From the NCBI RefSeq assembly GCF_010183535.1, contig NC_071331.1, positions 22,444,001 through 22,508,000 on the forward strand: DNA of 64,000 nucleotides. Reading direction: 5' to 3'. The DNA comes from Caenorhabditis remanei. Its lineage: Eukaryota > Nematoda > Chromadorea > Rhabditida > Rhabditidae. Position 1 is the stretch's first letter. Each line of letters starts with the position of its first letter. A program made the position numbers and the translations under genes. This document shows, in pieces, positions 39,827-54,059 of this stretch. A model generated the notes under the pieces. The model saw only the letters and a program-made list of their open reading frames with translations, had not been told where the DNA came from and ran no database searches.

Positions 39827-41283
39827 ATGAGGATGGAAAGATGAAGAAAAGGAAAATGAAAGATAACTAGATAGAGACTCGAACTTATTTTACTCGCTAT
39901 CAATTTATGTATTGTATGTTATTGACTTGAACGGAAATAAATTAGAATTCCGATAAAAAATGAACGAAAAACCGTTGAAAACAAAGAAAAAACATAGAAA
40001 AGTACATGAAAAATTGCGCTTTAGAATCAATTCGCTTGTCAGAACGGGAAATTCGCGTATTAAAAGTTACTAAATTTTACAAATTAACATACAAAATGTC
40101 CAATTTTTGCAAGTTTATTTAGAGAATTCTGCAATTTTTGATTCTCACATTCAAAAGCTGCGATTTGTAGGTAAAAATTTCATAAAATTCGCATTTTTTT
40201 CGATGTAAAATCGAATAAAATGGGATTATCACTCTAAAAAACATAGGTAGCGCTGTTTTTCGGAAATTTTCAGCGATTTTCTATTAAAAAAAGAAATTTT
40301 TCAGCTGAAAATTGGAATTTCCAGTGATTTTCCAGTCATTTTCCGCATTTCTGAGCGATAAAGCTCTAAATGCTCAAATTTTCAGCACTTATAGTACTGA
40401 AAACATCGATTTCTAATATAAAATTGACTTTTCGATCAATTTCCAGATGAAAAACCTCAATTCTTAGCTGAAAATTCGGGTTTTAACGATAAAAAATGCC
40501 CTAAAACCCAATTTTTCACAATTTCATCCGAAATTTGCAGTTTTTGACGATTTTCGCTTCGATTTTTATTAAATTTCAGCCTTAAACATGATTTTTTGAT
40601 CATTTTTAGCATATCTTTGCTCCAAAATCACAAAATTTGCATTTTTCGACTATTTATCACTCGAAAAATCACATTTTCAGTCTTAAAATACTCAATTTCA
40701 AGCAATTTTCAACAGATTTTTTCAATTTTTAAGTGAAAAACTGTCATTTTTGTCATTTTTTTTGATTTTTAGCTCTGAAAAAAGATTTAAAAAAGATAAA
40801 AACGTATCTGGAAGACTTTTAAGTCAACCATATCATAAAAAATATTAAATATGCAAAAAAAAACATAATTTTCATTGAAAATATGAGAAAAAAACAGTAA
40901 CAAAAACGAGATATATAGATCTATATATATATAATGATAATTCTACTAAAAATGGGTCTAAAAATGACTGAAAATAGCTGAAAATGGCTGAAAATTCGTC
41001 ATTTTCTAAGAAAAATGGCTGAAAACCGTCGATTTCAGCTGAAATTGGCTAGAAATTGATGAAATTTGTCTAAAAATCGTCATTTTTTGAGAAAAAATCG
41101 CTCAAAAAATGAAAATGTAGCTCAAAAGCTTCTCAAAAACACAAATTTTCATCCATTTTTCAGCAACTTTCAGCAATTTTTGGCTGAAAATAACTGAAAA
41201 TAAGGGTTTTCAGCCATTTTTCACCAATTTTAACCGATTTTCCACCGATTTTCAGCTAATTTTCAGCTCTAAAGCTCATAAAA
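39827..41283. other. AT-rich intergenic filler between convergent genes
   Basis: 3' UTR of the WSN-PTP, then sequence made of TTTTCAGC/GCTGAAAA words on both strands and an AGATCTATATATATATAATG-type palindrome near 40915. No gene supported. Confidence 0.6.
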
Positions 41284-44194
41284 TTATTCCAAGAAAGCGA
41301 ATCTCATCGCTTTCTTATAATCCGTTCCAGGTACAGTACTCCAGAATTCCTGTTGATTGACCCATTTGAAGTCTGAAATATCTTCTGATTCATTCACTTT
41401 CAATTCTGAATTCTCTTGAGATGACGTCGTCAGATTCGCCGAGAAGAAGAAAATCTTCGCTCCAGTGGCTCCAGTTTTCGAGGAAATTGGTTTTGGGTAT
41501 CTGGAATTCAAAAAAAATCGAATTTTCAGCTAAAAACTGAGATTTTGAGCTCAAAAACTCTCATTTTCAGGTAGAAAATTGGGTTTTTGACCTTAAAAAC
41601 TAGATTTTTTGGTAAAAATTCATATTTCCAGACCGAAAATGAAATTTTTTGGGTTTAAAATTCGCATTTTAAGTTTAAAAAAGTGGTTTTTAGGTCAAAA
41701 TTCATGCAAAAGTGTTATATTTTGGGCTAAAAAACTAGGTTTTTACACCGAAATTCACTTTTTTCAACAATTTTCAGCATTTTAAGGTGGAAAATCGAGT
41801 TTTTGGGCTTAAAAGTTTGTTCTTTATGCCAATTTTCCCATTTTCCAAGGATTTTCAGCATTTTCAGCGCTAAAAATGATGATTTTTCACACAGAAATCA
41901 CCAATTTTGAGCCAAAAAACTAGTTTTTAAGCTCACAAGTTTTGTTTTTAGGAAGAAAATCCAGTTTTTAGGCCAAAATTCACACATTCCGACGATTTTC
42001 AGCATTTTTAGCATTAAAAATCGAATTTTTCACTCAAAAATCACATATTTTCCAGATTTTTTTACTGAAAATGTGTGTCTAATTAGTGCTAATTAGCACT
42101 ATAATTACCTATGAGTGAACACTCCGAATGGTGCATTTCCACTGATATCCGCACTCAAATCATTGCTCGACAACTCTCCAATGCATCGTTCCGCTGTCTG
42201 GAAAGATTTTCAGCTCACATTTTCGCAATTTCAGCTAAAAATCGTCCATTTTCACAATTTTTAGGTCAAAATTCACAATTTTTAGCTGAAATTCAATCAT
42301 TTTTCACGATTTTCAGTCTGTTTTCTCTGAAAATCAATGTTTTTACCTGTCTCAACGTCTCCCCCTCTCGATGTTTGATCTGTGGGAGTATCCACGGCGT
42401 CTCGTATCCTTTCGACTCATTTCCCATTCTCTGTTTCACAATTAAAACCAATTTTCTCTCCATTTCTCTCATCAAATTCCTCTCATTTTCAGCCTCCGTC
42501 ACGCCCGTTTTCAGCGAATCGAATCGATATTTTTGGTTCAATTCCTCCGAAATCCTCTTCCAATCGTCTTCTTTTTGTGCATTCGTCACTCCGATCTCTT
42601 CATCCAACTCTGACAACTCTTTACCCTCACGAATCAATTGCTCACGTCGCGCGACCATTCTGAAATTCAAAAATCTAGATTTTTGAGAGAAAAATGAGAA
42701 TTTTTGACTGAAAAACCATTTAAAACGTGTTTTATCTCAAAAAATTAGGTCTAAAACATCAAAAAATCAAGAAAAACGCTTAATTTCGATTGGTGGCCGA
42801 ACTTTTTCAACCAGTGGCCTAGAAAACTCAAAAACTCGGCCACCACCAAAATTTTTAGTTTTTTGATGGTTTTCTGGGTAGATTTTGCTGAATTTTCTAA
42901 ATTTTATGTATAATATTCGGATAAATCTCATTTTTAAGTCGAAAAATCGATTTTTGAATGATTTTTCTCTAAATTAGTTCAATTTTTGACCTAAAAATAA
43001 AAGCTACCCAATTTTTTAACATAAAATTGAGAAAATTCAGCAAAAACTGGCCTGGAAATTATCGAAAAACCGAAATTTTGGTGGTGGCCGAGTTTTTGAG
43101 TTTTCTAGGCCACCGTTTGAAAAATTCGGCCACCAATCGACATTGAGCGTTTTTCATAATTTTTGGATGTTTCAGACCAATTTTTGCTAAAAACACGTTT
43201 TTTATTTGATTTTGACACATTTTAAGTCACAAATTCTCATTATTTCGAGACTTTTAGACAGTTTTAGACCAAATTTTCAGGATTTTAAGCCTAATTTCAG
43301 CGTACTTCAAGTCAAATCTATTAAAAACGTGTTTTATCTCAAAAAATTAGGTCCAAAACATTTAAAAATCATGAAAAACGCTCAATTTCCATAGGTGGCC
43401 GAACTTTTTCACCGGTGGCCTAGAAAACTCAAAAACTCGGCTATCACCAAAATTTTAGTTTTTTTTTATGGTTTTCTGGGTAGTTTTTGCTGAATTTTCC
43501 GAATTATGTGTGATAACTTTGAAATTTTGTGCTGAAAACTGTCTAAACAGCTCAAATGTCGCAATTTTTGAGCTGTTTAGACAGTTTTCAGCACAAATTC
43601 TAAGGGTTTTGACACAAAATTCGAAAAATTCAGCAAAAACTAGCTTGAAAACCATCAAAAAACAAAAATTTTGGTGGTGGCCGAGTTTTTGAGTTTTCTA
43701 GGCCACCGCTGAAAAAGTTCGGCCACCAATCGAAATTGAGCGTTTTTATGAACAAAACGTGTTTCATCTCAAAAAATGGGTCTAAAACATTTAAAAATCA
43801 TGAAAAACGCTCAATTTCCATAGGTGGCCGAACTTTTTCACCGGTGGCCTAGAAAACTCAAAAACTCGGCTATCACCAAAACTTTAGTTTTTTTTTTGGT
43901 TTTCAGGCTATTTTTCGCTGAATTTTCCGAATTTTGTGTTAAAAAATGGTGAAAATCTCATTTTAAGCCTAATTTCAGCGCGTACTTCAAATCCTGTTTA
44001 GTCTTCAATTCATAATTCGATAGAAGTGACTTCTCCTCCTCTTCTTTCATCTGAAGTCGATGGAATTTCGATTCGATTTCAGACATGGGCGGGGCGATTA
44101 GAGGGGCGCGGGAGAGGACGACCGATGCGTAGATTTCCCATTTTTGAGGCGATTGGGATGAGGAGAGATAACGACGGATTGTAGTAGAAAGCAT
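41284..44194 (-). CDS. mrpl-46: Mitochondrial ribosomal protein L46 (Nudix-like)
   Basis: Large-subunit mitoribosomal protein. Exons 44194-43986, 42659-42347, 42197-42109 and 41500-41284 join in frame to 275 residues. The N-terminus MLSTTIRRYLSSSQSP is Arg/Ser-rich, consistent with a mitochondrial presequence. WEIYASVVLSRAPLIAPPMS is the L46 opening motif. ETPWILPQIKHREGETLRQ, TAERCIGELSSND and ISGNAPFGVFTHRYPKP match the degenerate Nudix fold. The end, DISDFKWVNQQEFW ... YKKAMRFAFLE, is typical. The introns carry palindromic M3 MITEs. It is a neighbour of three other mitochondrial genes. Confident by family blocks. Confidence 0.88.
42783..43145. mobile_element. Palindromic MITE family M3, mrpl-46 intron, copy 1
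   Basis: About 360-bp hairpin. The arms start GATTGGTGGCCGAACTTTTT and continue GGTGGCCTAGAAAACTCAAA; the inverse arm is at 43075-43145. The inner part has GGTTTTCTGGGTAGATTTTG. Other copies: 43383-43742, 43803-43930 (half), 45297-45425 (half), 49211-49525, repeated halves at 49595-50340, 60428-60563 and 60745-60883. Confidence 0.7.
43383..43742. mobile_element. Palindromic MITE M3, copy 2
   Basis: Full hairpin with a symmetric centre GCTGTTTAGACAGTTTTCAG. Followed directly by a half copy at 43803-43930. Confidence 0.7.
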
Positions 44195-45609
44195 CTGAAT
44201 GGCTGAAAATAGACAGAAAATACTGGAAAAAGAGCTAAATATGATGTTTTTGGTGGGAAAATGGGCAAAAAACGCCATTTTTGGAATAAAATTGAGCAAA
44301 AATGGCGAAAAAACGTCATTTTTGAGTGATTTTTGGTAAAAAAAAAGCTGAAAAATACGCTTTTCGAGTGATTTCTAATCGGAAAATGAGCAAAAATGGC
44401 GATTTTTCAATGAAAATTGACTCAAAATCGTTGATTTCGCTGCAATTTCACTGAAAAAATTGAGTTTCTAAACTAAAAATTCAGTTTTTGAGTCCAAAAA
44501 TACCATTTTCGAGTTTAGAGACATAAATTGAACAGTTTTGATTCTAAATTCAATTTCTTAACCCAAAAATGTGTTTCTGAGCTGAAAATCTGCGTTTTTG
44601 AGGTATTTAGACGTCTGAATATCAAAATTTCATGCTGAAAAGCGAATTTTTGGACCTAAAATCGATAAAAATTCCATTTTTAAGACTTCTGACAATCCAT
44701 AAAGCTGAAAATGTGGAGAAATAGTTCAAAATTACAAGAATTGGAATAAAAATAAGAAGAAATCATCGAACAATTGTGAAAAAGTATATAAAATCGGTAA
44801 TTTAAACCGTTTTTCAACAAGAAAAACCTGAAAAAATATACAATAAATGCTTTATCCGTACATAAAAATATCAATAAAAAAGCTCTACTAAAATAACGGA
44901 AATCTCTCGAATCTATGGTATCATTATCACAAAAAACGAAAAAAAAAAGAGGTTTAATCGGAAAAAATCAAGTTTCTAGGATAAAAACCATCAAAAAGTC
45001 AGTTTTTGGCTGAAAATCCTAGAAAAAAAGAGCATTTTTGGGCCAAACCCCGACAAATGGCAATTTTTGACTGAAAATTAGTCATAAAATAACGATTTTA
45101 GGCTGAAAATCGTTTAAAAAATACATTTTTTAGCTAAAATTCACCAAAAAATACGGTTTCCAGACATAAAATCCGATTTTTTCATAAAATTTCCAAATAT
45201 AAATTACGGTCGCTGCAAATTTCTCGTCAAAATCACTCAGAAAACGTGATTTCTCGCGAAAAATGAGGTCTAAAACATCTAAAAATCATGAAAAACGCTC
45301 AATTTCGATTGGTGGCCGAACTTTTTCAGTGGTGGCCTAGAAAACTCAAAAACTCGGCCATCACCAAAATTTTAGTTTTTTGATGGGTTTCAGGGTAGAT
45401 TTTGCTGAATTTTCGAAATTTTGTGCTAAAAAATTGTAAAATTCCCATTTTTAAGTCATGAAATCCGTAATTTTCGCTGAAAATTTGGGTTTGGCCCAAA
45501 AATGTTCTTTTCTCTACGATTTTCAGTCAAAAAACCCAATTTTTGATGATTTTCACTCTAAAAACTTCAATTTTCAACCGATTTTTCTCATTTTTTCAGT
45601 CAAATTCTT
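44195..45609. other. Divergent/tail interval between mrpl-46 and ech-5: AT-rich, one M3 half
   Basis: Mostly CTGAAAA/TTTTCAG-word filler. A half M3 element lies at 45297-45425, preceded at about 45205-45240 by GGTCGCTGCAAATTT and CGTCAAAATCAC, which resembles the captured TIMM21 exon edge at 49792-49860. No gene seen. Confidence 0.55.
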
Positions 45610-48052
<2,443 letters not shown>

Positions 48053-48169
48053 TCTGCGAAAAATCGATATTTTAAGCAAAAAAATCAGAAAAAACGAGAA
48101 AAAACGAGAAAAAACGAGGAAAATTGAGTGAAAATGCGAAAAAAAAATAAAAATAAAATAAATGCGACT

Positions 48170-48220
48170 TGTCCGAGAGGACTACACGACGGTGTGCGAT
48201 AGAGCGCGTTTGCATTATTT
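48170..48220 (+). promoter_or_regulatory. Promoter-like words upstream of TIMM21
   Basis: CTTGTCCGAGAGGACTACAC (48170-48190) is found again at 50963-50983 upstream of the SRR1-like gene. GTGTGCGATAGAGCGCGTTT then GCATTATTT (48192-48220) is found again as GTGTGCGGTGGAGCGCGCTT then GCATCATTT upstream of mrpl-2 (58021-58049). The interval 48053-48362 between the divergent ech-5 and TIMM21 genes is likely a shared promoter region. Confidence 0.5.
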
Positions 48221-48356
48221 TTCATTTTTCAATTTATTTTTTCGCCTATTTTTCGGGTTTTTCGCCGATTTTTACCGTTTTTCTGAATTTTTAAAAGTTT
48301 CTTCAATGATTTTTATTGATTTTAATGAATCCTAAACCTAAAAATCAATAAATTTT

Positions 48357-48359
48357 CAG
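48357..48359 (+). promoter_or_regulatory. Trans-splice-type acceptor before TIMM21 ATG
   Basis: AATTTTCAG ends 3 bases before the ATG at 48363, as for spliced-leader addition. Comparable sites: 58150-58151 (mrpl-2), 51101-51102 (SRR1-like), 27694-27695 (coiled-coil), 33657-33659 on minus (RPAP1-like). Confidence 0.5.
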
Positions 48360-48362
48360 GTA

Positions 48363-50731
48363 ATGTCACCTCTAATCAAGCTATTCCTTCGAAATAACGG
48401 GGCAAATGTGTTGAGAAGGTTTTTACTCGATTTTTCCCAAATTTTATGAACTTTTTTTTGATTTTCAGTTATATTTTGACGCCGAGTCAGTTCCGCAACT
48501 TTTCCCGCACGATTTCCGCACTGGAATTGACTAAAAAAACCTCAAAAACCGGCGAAACAAGAAAATGCAACTGCAACGATCGATTTTGGAGGAAGTTTTC
48601 GTGAAGGAGAAGCAGAAACCGACGACTTTCAGCGGAAAAGTCGCTGAAAAAGCGTCGAATACGTTTATGTACACGGCGGGTCGCTGTTGGCGTCGGATTG
48701 ATCGGCGCTTTCGTCTATGTCCTCGCTGGAGAGTTTTTCGCACAGGATTCGCCACAAACTATATTCAATAAGTGGGTAAAAACGTGAAATTTGGGGTTTG
48801 GAAGGTGGAAAAATGGCGGAAAAACGGGTTTTTTAGGCCGGAAACCTTGTTTTTTGTCGAAAATCGCTCAAAAACCACCAATTTTTTTCTAATTTCGCTC
48901 GATTTTTATCGATTTTCAGCTCAAAAACCACTGAAGTGCTCTATTTTTCAGCCGAAAAACCTTAGAATCACTCCAAAATCACAATTTTCATCATAATCCA
49001 TCAAATTTTACCATTTTCCACTGAAAATTGCATAAAATTCGACTATAATCCTCATTTTCCCCGGATTTTGGTATAATTTCCTCAATTTTCCGTAATTTCT
49101 ATTCATTTTCTCTAAAAATTACTTACTTTGCTCATTTTTTAGCAGAAATCCCCTTTATTCTATAAAAAATAAGCATTTTTCGCTCAAAATTCTCAGAAAT
49201 TGACGATTTTTGCTCAAAGACTCGGCCACCATCGAAATTTTTGTTTTTGATGGTTTTCTGGGTAGATTTTGCTGAATTTTCCGAATTATGTGTGAAAACT
49301 CTGGAATTTTGTGCTAAAAACCGTCTAAACAGCTCAAATATTGGAATTTTTGAGCTGTTTGGACTGTTTTCAGCACAAATTTTAAGGGTTTTAACACAAA
49401 ATTCGAAAAATTCAGCAAAAACTACCCAGAAAATCATAAAAAACACAATTTTTGGTGGTGGCCGAGTTTTTGAGTTTTCTGGGCCACCGCTGAAAAAGTT
49501 CGGCCACCAATCGAAATTGAGCGTTTTATATGGTTTTTAGATGTTTTAGACCTCATTTTTTGTGAGAAAACACGTTTTTTAATTGATAGTAAGTCGGTGG
49601 CCGAACTTTTTCAGCGGTGGCCTAGAAAACTCAAAAACTCGGCCATCATCAAAATTTTTGTTTTTGATGGTTCTCTGGGTAGATTTTGCTGAATTTTTCG
49701 AAGTTTGTGTTTAAAAATTGTGAAATTCTCATTTTTAAGTCGAAAAAATCCGATTTTTCATTTAATTTTTTCATCCAAAAACAAATTGCAGAGCCCTCGC
49801 CCTTGTCTGGGAAGACGGCCGTTGCAAATTTTCTGTCAAAATCCATTTAAAAACGTGTTTTCTCACAAAAAAGGGGTCCAAAACATCTAAAAATCATGAA
49901 AAACGCTCAATTTCGATTGGTGGCCGAACTTTTTCAGCGGTGGCCTAGAAAACTCAAAAACTCGGCCACCACCAAAATTTTTGTTTTTTGATGGTTTTCT
50001 GGGTAGATTTTGCTGAATTTTTCGAATTTTGTGTTTAAAAATTGTGAAATTCTCATTTTTAAGTCGGAAAATCTGATTTTTCATTAAATTTTTTCATCCA
50101 AAAATAAATTGCAGAGCCCTGGCCCTTGTCCGGGAAGACGGCCGTTGCAAATTTTCTGTCAAAATCCATTTAAAAAACGTGTTTTCTCACAAAAAATGAG
50201 GTCTAAAACATCTAAAAATCATGAAAAACGCTCAATTCCGACTGGTGGCCGAACTTTTTCAGCGGTGGCCTAGAAAACCCAAAAACTCGGCCATCACCAA
50301 AATTTTTGTTTTTTGATGGTTTTCTGGGTAGATTTTGCTGAATTTTTCGAATTTTGTGTTAAAAAATTGTGAAATTCTCATTTTTAAGTCGGAAAATCTG
50401 ATTTTTCATTAAATTTTTTCATCCAAAAATAAATTGCAGAGCCCTGGCTCTCGTCCGGGAAGACGGCCGGTGCCAAGACATATTCGGCGCGTCGATCGCC
50501 GGATTCGGCGAAGAGACGTCACGTGGACGTCGTCGCCACGTCGCCCATCACAAATACGAAAAAGACGGAATGCAACGAATTCGAGTGCTATTTCATGTGA
50601 AAGGCGACCGTGATGAGGGCATTGCTCAGGCTGAAATGGAGCAGAGAGACGGCGATTGGCAGTGGAGATTCCTCTATGTGGAGAACAAGCATCGACCCAA
50701 AACTACCCATGTTCTCATTGATAATCGATAA
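48363..50731 (+). CDS. TIMM21: TIM21 (mitochondrial inner-membrane translocase subunit), two compensating frame breaks
   Basis: TIM21 bridges TIM23 with TOM and the respiratory chain in preprotein import. Exons 48363-48418, 48469-48771 and 50440-50731, about 216 residues. The N-terminus MSPLIKLFLRNNGANVLRSY is presequence-like. The TM segment VGVGLIGAFVYVLAGEFF is followed by SPQTIFNKALALVREDGRCQ and the intermembrane-space domain IFGASIAGFGEETSRGRRRH ... YEKDGMQRIRVLFHVKG and WRFLYVENKHRP. Between about 48563 and 48680 the reading must move one frame and back: one base missing at AAAATGC, one extra G at GGCGGGTC. The shifts compensate, which suggests sequence errors. Donor 1 (GTTTTT) is weak. 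Intron 2 contains partial copies of the start of exon 3. Confidence 0.78.
49595..50470 (+). repeat. Tandem duplication that captured the start of TIMM21 exon 3
   Basis: Three successive units of about 322 bp (M3 half, then AAATTGCAGAGCCCT). The exon-like edges are at 49792, 50114 and 50440. Only the last runs on into the real exon. The first two keep the acceptor and about 34 coding bases, then diverge at GACGGCCGTTGCAAATTTTC. Confidence 0.85.
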
Positions 50732-51114
50732 ATTTTCGTTATTTTCTGTGAAAAAATCGCATTTTTTCCATTTTTTTCCGGTATTTTACCACTTTTTCAT
50801 GTTTTTTTCAACTTTTTTCAGGTAAATAGGTCGTAAATCACGTAAATAAATAGTTTTACTGTTTTTTTCACTTTATTTCCACTTTTTTCGGTGAAAAACC
50901 CACTTTTTTACATGAATTTTAAGCCATTTTAGGCCATTTTAATTAAAAAATAAAAATTCCCGCTTGTCCGAGAGGACTACACGCTCCCGGAGTTTTCTAG
51001 ACCACCTGCCGTGTACTCCTCGAGGAGAAGAGCAGTTTTGGGGGGAAATTTGAATTTTTAAAGCGATTTTTCTCGAATTTTTTTGATTTTTCACGTTTTC
51101 AGAGCGAAAAAGAA
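50732..51114 (+). promoter_or_regulatory. TIMM21-SRR1 spacer with shared promoter-like word
   Basis: 383 bp. CTTGTCCGAGAGGACTACAC at 50963-50982 repeats the word at 48170. It is followed by an imperfect hairpin-prone CCTCGAGGAG and a TTTTCAG 14 bases before the next ATG. No gene. Confidence 0.45.
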
Positions 51115-53012
51115 ATGGAAGATGATGGATTTACGCTGGTGACGGGAAGGAAAGCGGGAAAATTGGCGGATAGGAAGTTTGTGAGTAAAAAATAATGAAA
51201 AAAATAGGTAAACATGGGATTTTTTGGTAAATTTTGATCAAAAATTACTCGAAAATCCGGTTTTTCGACGTTAAAACATCGAAAAATATAGAAATACCGC
51301 AAAAAAAAATCACAAGAGTCCGGAGTCCAATTTTCGTGTCAAGACTGAAATATTTTCCAATTTTAATAATATTTCTGGACTCAGCGTGAGGAGAGCTTTT
51401 AGAAAAGTACCCACAAGCCTATATTCTGAGCAGTTTGGGTCCCACCACGAAAACTACAGTAACCCGCCGTAAATCGTGTCGAGACCCAAAGTGATCAGAA
51501 TCGGGGCTTGTGGGTACTCTTCTGAAAGCTGAAAACGTGCTGAATCCAATTGTATTGGTTTTGAACCCGAAAATTCAACTCTCGTTGAAAAATTTCACAA
51601 ACTATGATTTTCCGCTGCAAAACTCTAATTTCCCGGATTTTCAATACGATATTCGAATTCAGCGCGTCGAGAGCTTTCAGAGAAGTACCCACAAGCCTAT
51701 ATTCTGATTAAATTGGGTCTCACCACGAAAACTACAGTACCCCCCTCCGTAAATCGTGTCGAGACCAGAGTTGCATGGAATTCCGACTTCCGACTTCCGG
51801 GCAATTTTTTCACTTCCGACTTCCGACTTCCGGATAAGAAAATTCACTTCCGACTTCCGACTTCCGGATAAGGAATTTTACTTCCGACTTCCGTCATTCT
51901 ATAACTGTGGAATTTTCGAAAAGTGCATTTCGCAAAAATGCATGGAAAAATGGTCTAAAAGGACATAAAATAGGCTTTTCTTCAGCCAAAAACTAATTTT
52001 CCACTGATTTTCGCGAATTTTATGATTTTTCTCTTGGAGTTTTTGAAAGTTTGAGAAAAAATCGAATTCCGACTTCCGACTTCCAACTTCCGGATAAGAA
52101 AATTCACTTCCGACTTCCGACTTCCGGATAAGGAAAATCGCTTCCGACTTCCGACTTCCGGATAAGGAAATTCACTTCCGACTTCCGACTTCCGGATAAG
52201 AAAATTTCACTTCCATGCAACTCTGGTCGAGACCCAAAGTTGTCAGAACCGGGGCTTGTGGGTACTTTTCTGAAAGCTCTCATTCCCCTGATTCTAATGC
52301 GCGGACTGGTTTTGAATTTCTAGTCCACCCGAAGGATTTTTAGGCCATATTCCTGAAAATTTACAAAAAACCCAAATTTTTTCTTCAGGAAAAAACCGAA
52401 AACGGAACACACATTCGAGTGGATGGTACCATCGAAGAAATCGATAAATCAATGAGCTCCGCGACGTGTTCCATTCAAAAATCCGGTCTCTCCACGTGGC
52501 TCCGTGAAAAAATCGATAATTTGATGACTGAAAAAGTTCAAAAAATATATCTCATCGGAAACGGTCATTTCGACGGCTCCCGAGAGCCAGGAGCCCATCA
52601 ATTGGCTCTTTTTCTCGAAATTTCCACAATTTTCGGCGCCCAATTGATATTTCAAGACCCGGTGTGCTCACCGGCTGAGCTCCAATGGCTCCAGACGAAA
52701 AATGTCGAAATTCGACAAAAAATCGACACGGAAATCGATTTATCGACTGGAATCCCGACGATTTTAGTCATGATTCATGGAGAACACGAGTTGTTCGATG
52801 GAATTCTGAAATTTAATCAAAAAATTGAAAATTTAATTGTGATCGGAAATAATTACGGTGGTGTTGACTGGGAATTGTCGAAATTACGCGAAGAAATGCC
52901 GCGGATTAACGAGTTTTTTGAAAAATCGATAATCACTTATTTTCCGGAAACCTATGAACCACATAGCTCGGCGTTTTCCAGCACTGTTATTATGTCGCCA
53001 ATTGATGAATAA
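51115..53012 (+). CDS. SRR1-like domain protein
   Basis: Exons 51115-51180 and 52389-53012 give 229 residues. Exon 1 encodes MEDDGFTLVTGRKAGKLADR, similar to the start of SRR1-like proteins, which begin just after a TTTTCAG. The SRR1 domain spans roughly residues 60-210: KIYLIGNGHFDGSREPGAHQ, LALFLEISTIFGAQLIFQDP, VCSPAELQWLQTKNVEI, ILVMIHGEHELFDGIL, and IENLIVIGNNYGGVDWELSK. SRR1-like proteins are linked to circadian input in plants and mouse and to heme/transcription in yeast; the worm role is unknown. The 1.2-kb intron contains two M2 MITEs, one split by a hAT-type element. Confidence 0.85.
51380..51545. mobile_element. Palindromic MITE M2, SRR1 intron, copy 1
   Basis: Ends CAGCGTGAGGAGAGCTTTTA and GAAAGCTGAAAACGTGCTGA; core CCACGAAAACTACAGTAACC. 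Confidence 0.7.
51655..52300. mobile_element. Palindromic MITE M2, SRR1 intron, copy 2, split by a hAT-type element
   Basis: The left part (51655-51765) ends in AAATCGTGTCGAGAC. The right part resumes at 52226 with GTCGAGACCCAAAG and ends GAAAGCTCTCATTCCCCTGA. Removing 51766-52233 restores a normal M2 copy. Confidence 0.8.
51766..52225 (+). mobile_element. Non-autonomous hAT-type element with ACTTCCG heptamer arrays, copy 2
   Basis: Ends CAGAGTTGCATGGAA and TTCCATGCAACTCTG; perfect 8-bp duplication GTCGAGAC (51758-51765 and 52226-52233). ACTTCCG heptamers lie in blocks at both ends, separated by CGGATAAG. It differs from the 31623 copy in the tip (CATGG against CGCGG) and in length. Confidence 0.85.
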
Positions 53013-53875
53013 ATTTTTGGATAATTTTTTTGTTTTTCAGAATTTTAAGTGAAATATTCGGAATCTGGAGAACGAGACGGTTCAGAAAAGTATAATCATG
53101 ATTGGTTTGGGTCCATGCGCCTTTAAACTGGGTTACTGTAGTTGCGGGACCTAGAAATCCGTCTGGTGATCTAGAAATCCAAAACTAGTCCGCGCAATGG
53201 AATCAGGAGAAAGAGAGCTTTCAGAAAAGTACCCACAAGCCCCGATTCTGATGACTTTGGGTCTCGGCACGAAAACTACAGTACCCCCGCCGTAAATCGT
53301 GTCGAGACCCGAATCGCTCAGAATATAGGCTTGTGGGTACTTTTCTGAAAGCTGTAAGTGAGCTGAATTCGAATATCAAGCTGAAAATCCATTAAAATCT
53401 GTAGTCGTAGCAAAAAAAACCTAAAAATTTGCGATTTTTTACTAAAAAGTGATATTTCAAGCTTTTCTCAGCTTTTATGCAAATATTCGAATTCAGCGCG
53501 TCGAGAGCTTTCAGAAAAGTACCCACAAGCCTAGGTTCCGAGGATATTGGGTCCCACCACGAAAACTACAGTACCCCCCGCCGTAAATCGTGTCGAGACC
53601 CGAATCGCTCAGAATATAGGCTTGTGGGTAGTTTTTTGAAAGCTGAAAACTAGCTGAATTCGAATATCAAGCTGAAATATCCCTACTCTCGGCACAGTAG
53701 TCATAAAAACCTGAAAAATGAAAAAAAAAAGAACAGATAGAGATATAAATTTAAACAACTTTATTTTGAATTCTAGGTGATAAGAAAGTTAATAATTTAT
53801 TTTCAACTTTTTTGTACGGATACTCCCTAGAGAGTTATATATATATATATATATATAAACATTTTGTCGCAAATT
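53013..53875. other. Intergenic MITE cluster (three M2 copies) and a TA microsatellite
   Basis: Partial M2 at about 53060-53130, full M2 at 53205-53365 and 53490-53665, and an (AT)n run at 53836-53857. No gene. Confidence 0.65.
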
Positions 53876-54016
53876 AAAGTTCGGCCCGGGGACGCGGAGT
53901 GGGTCTCGTTGCGAAATTTCGATTTACGGCGGCTCTTGGCCGTACTTTCGCCATAAAAAAGTTTTATACTACGGTAGTCGCGTCGAGACCCACTCCGCGT
54001 CCCCGGGCCGAACTTT
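53876..54016. mobile_element. 141-bp MITE with 33-bp perfect GC-rich inverted ends
   Basis: Left AAAGTTCGGCCCGGGGACGC continuing GGAGTGGGTCTCG; right is the exact inverse (53984-54016). The inner sequence includes GATTTACGGCGGC. No target duplication recognised. Confidence 0.7.
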
Positions 54017-54059
54017 GAGCGAGTGGTCATCCTCCCCGGCGGATGGGTAATACTCCTAG

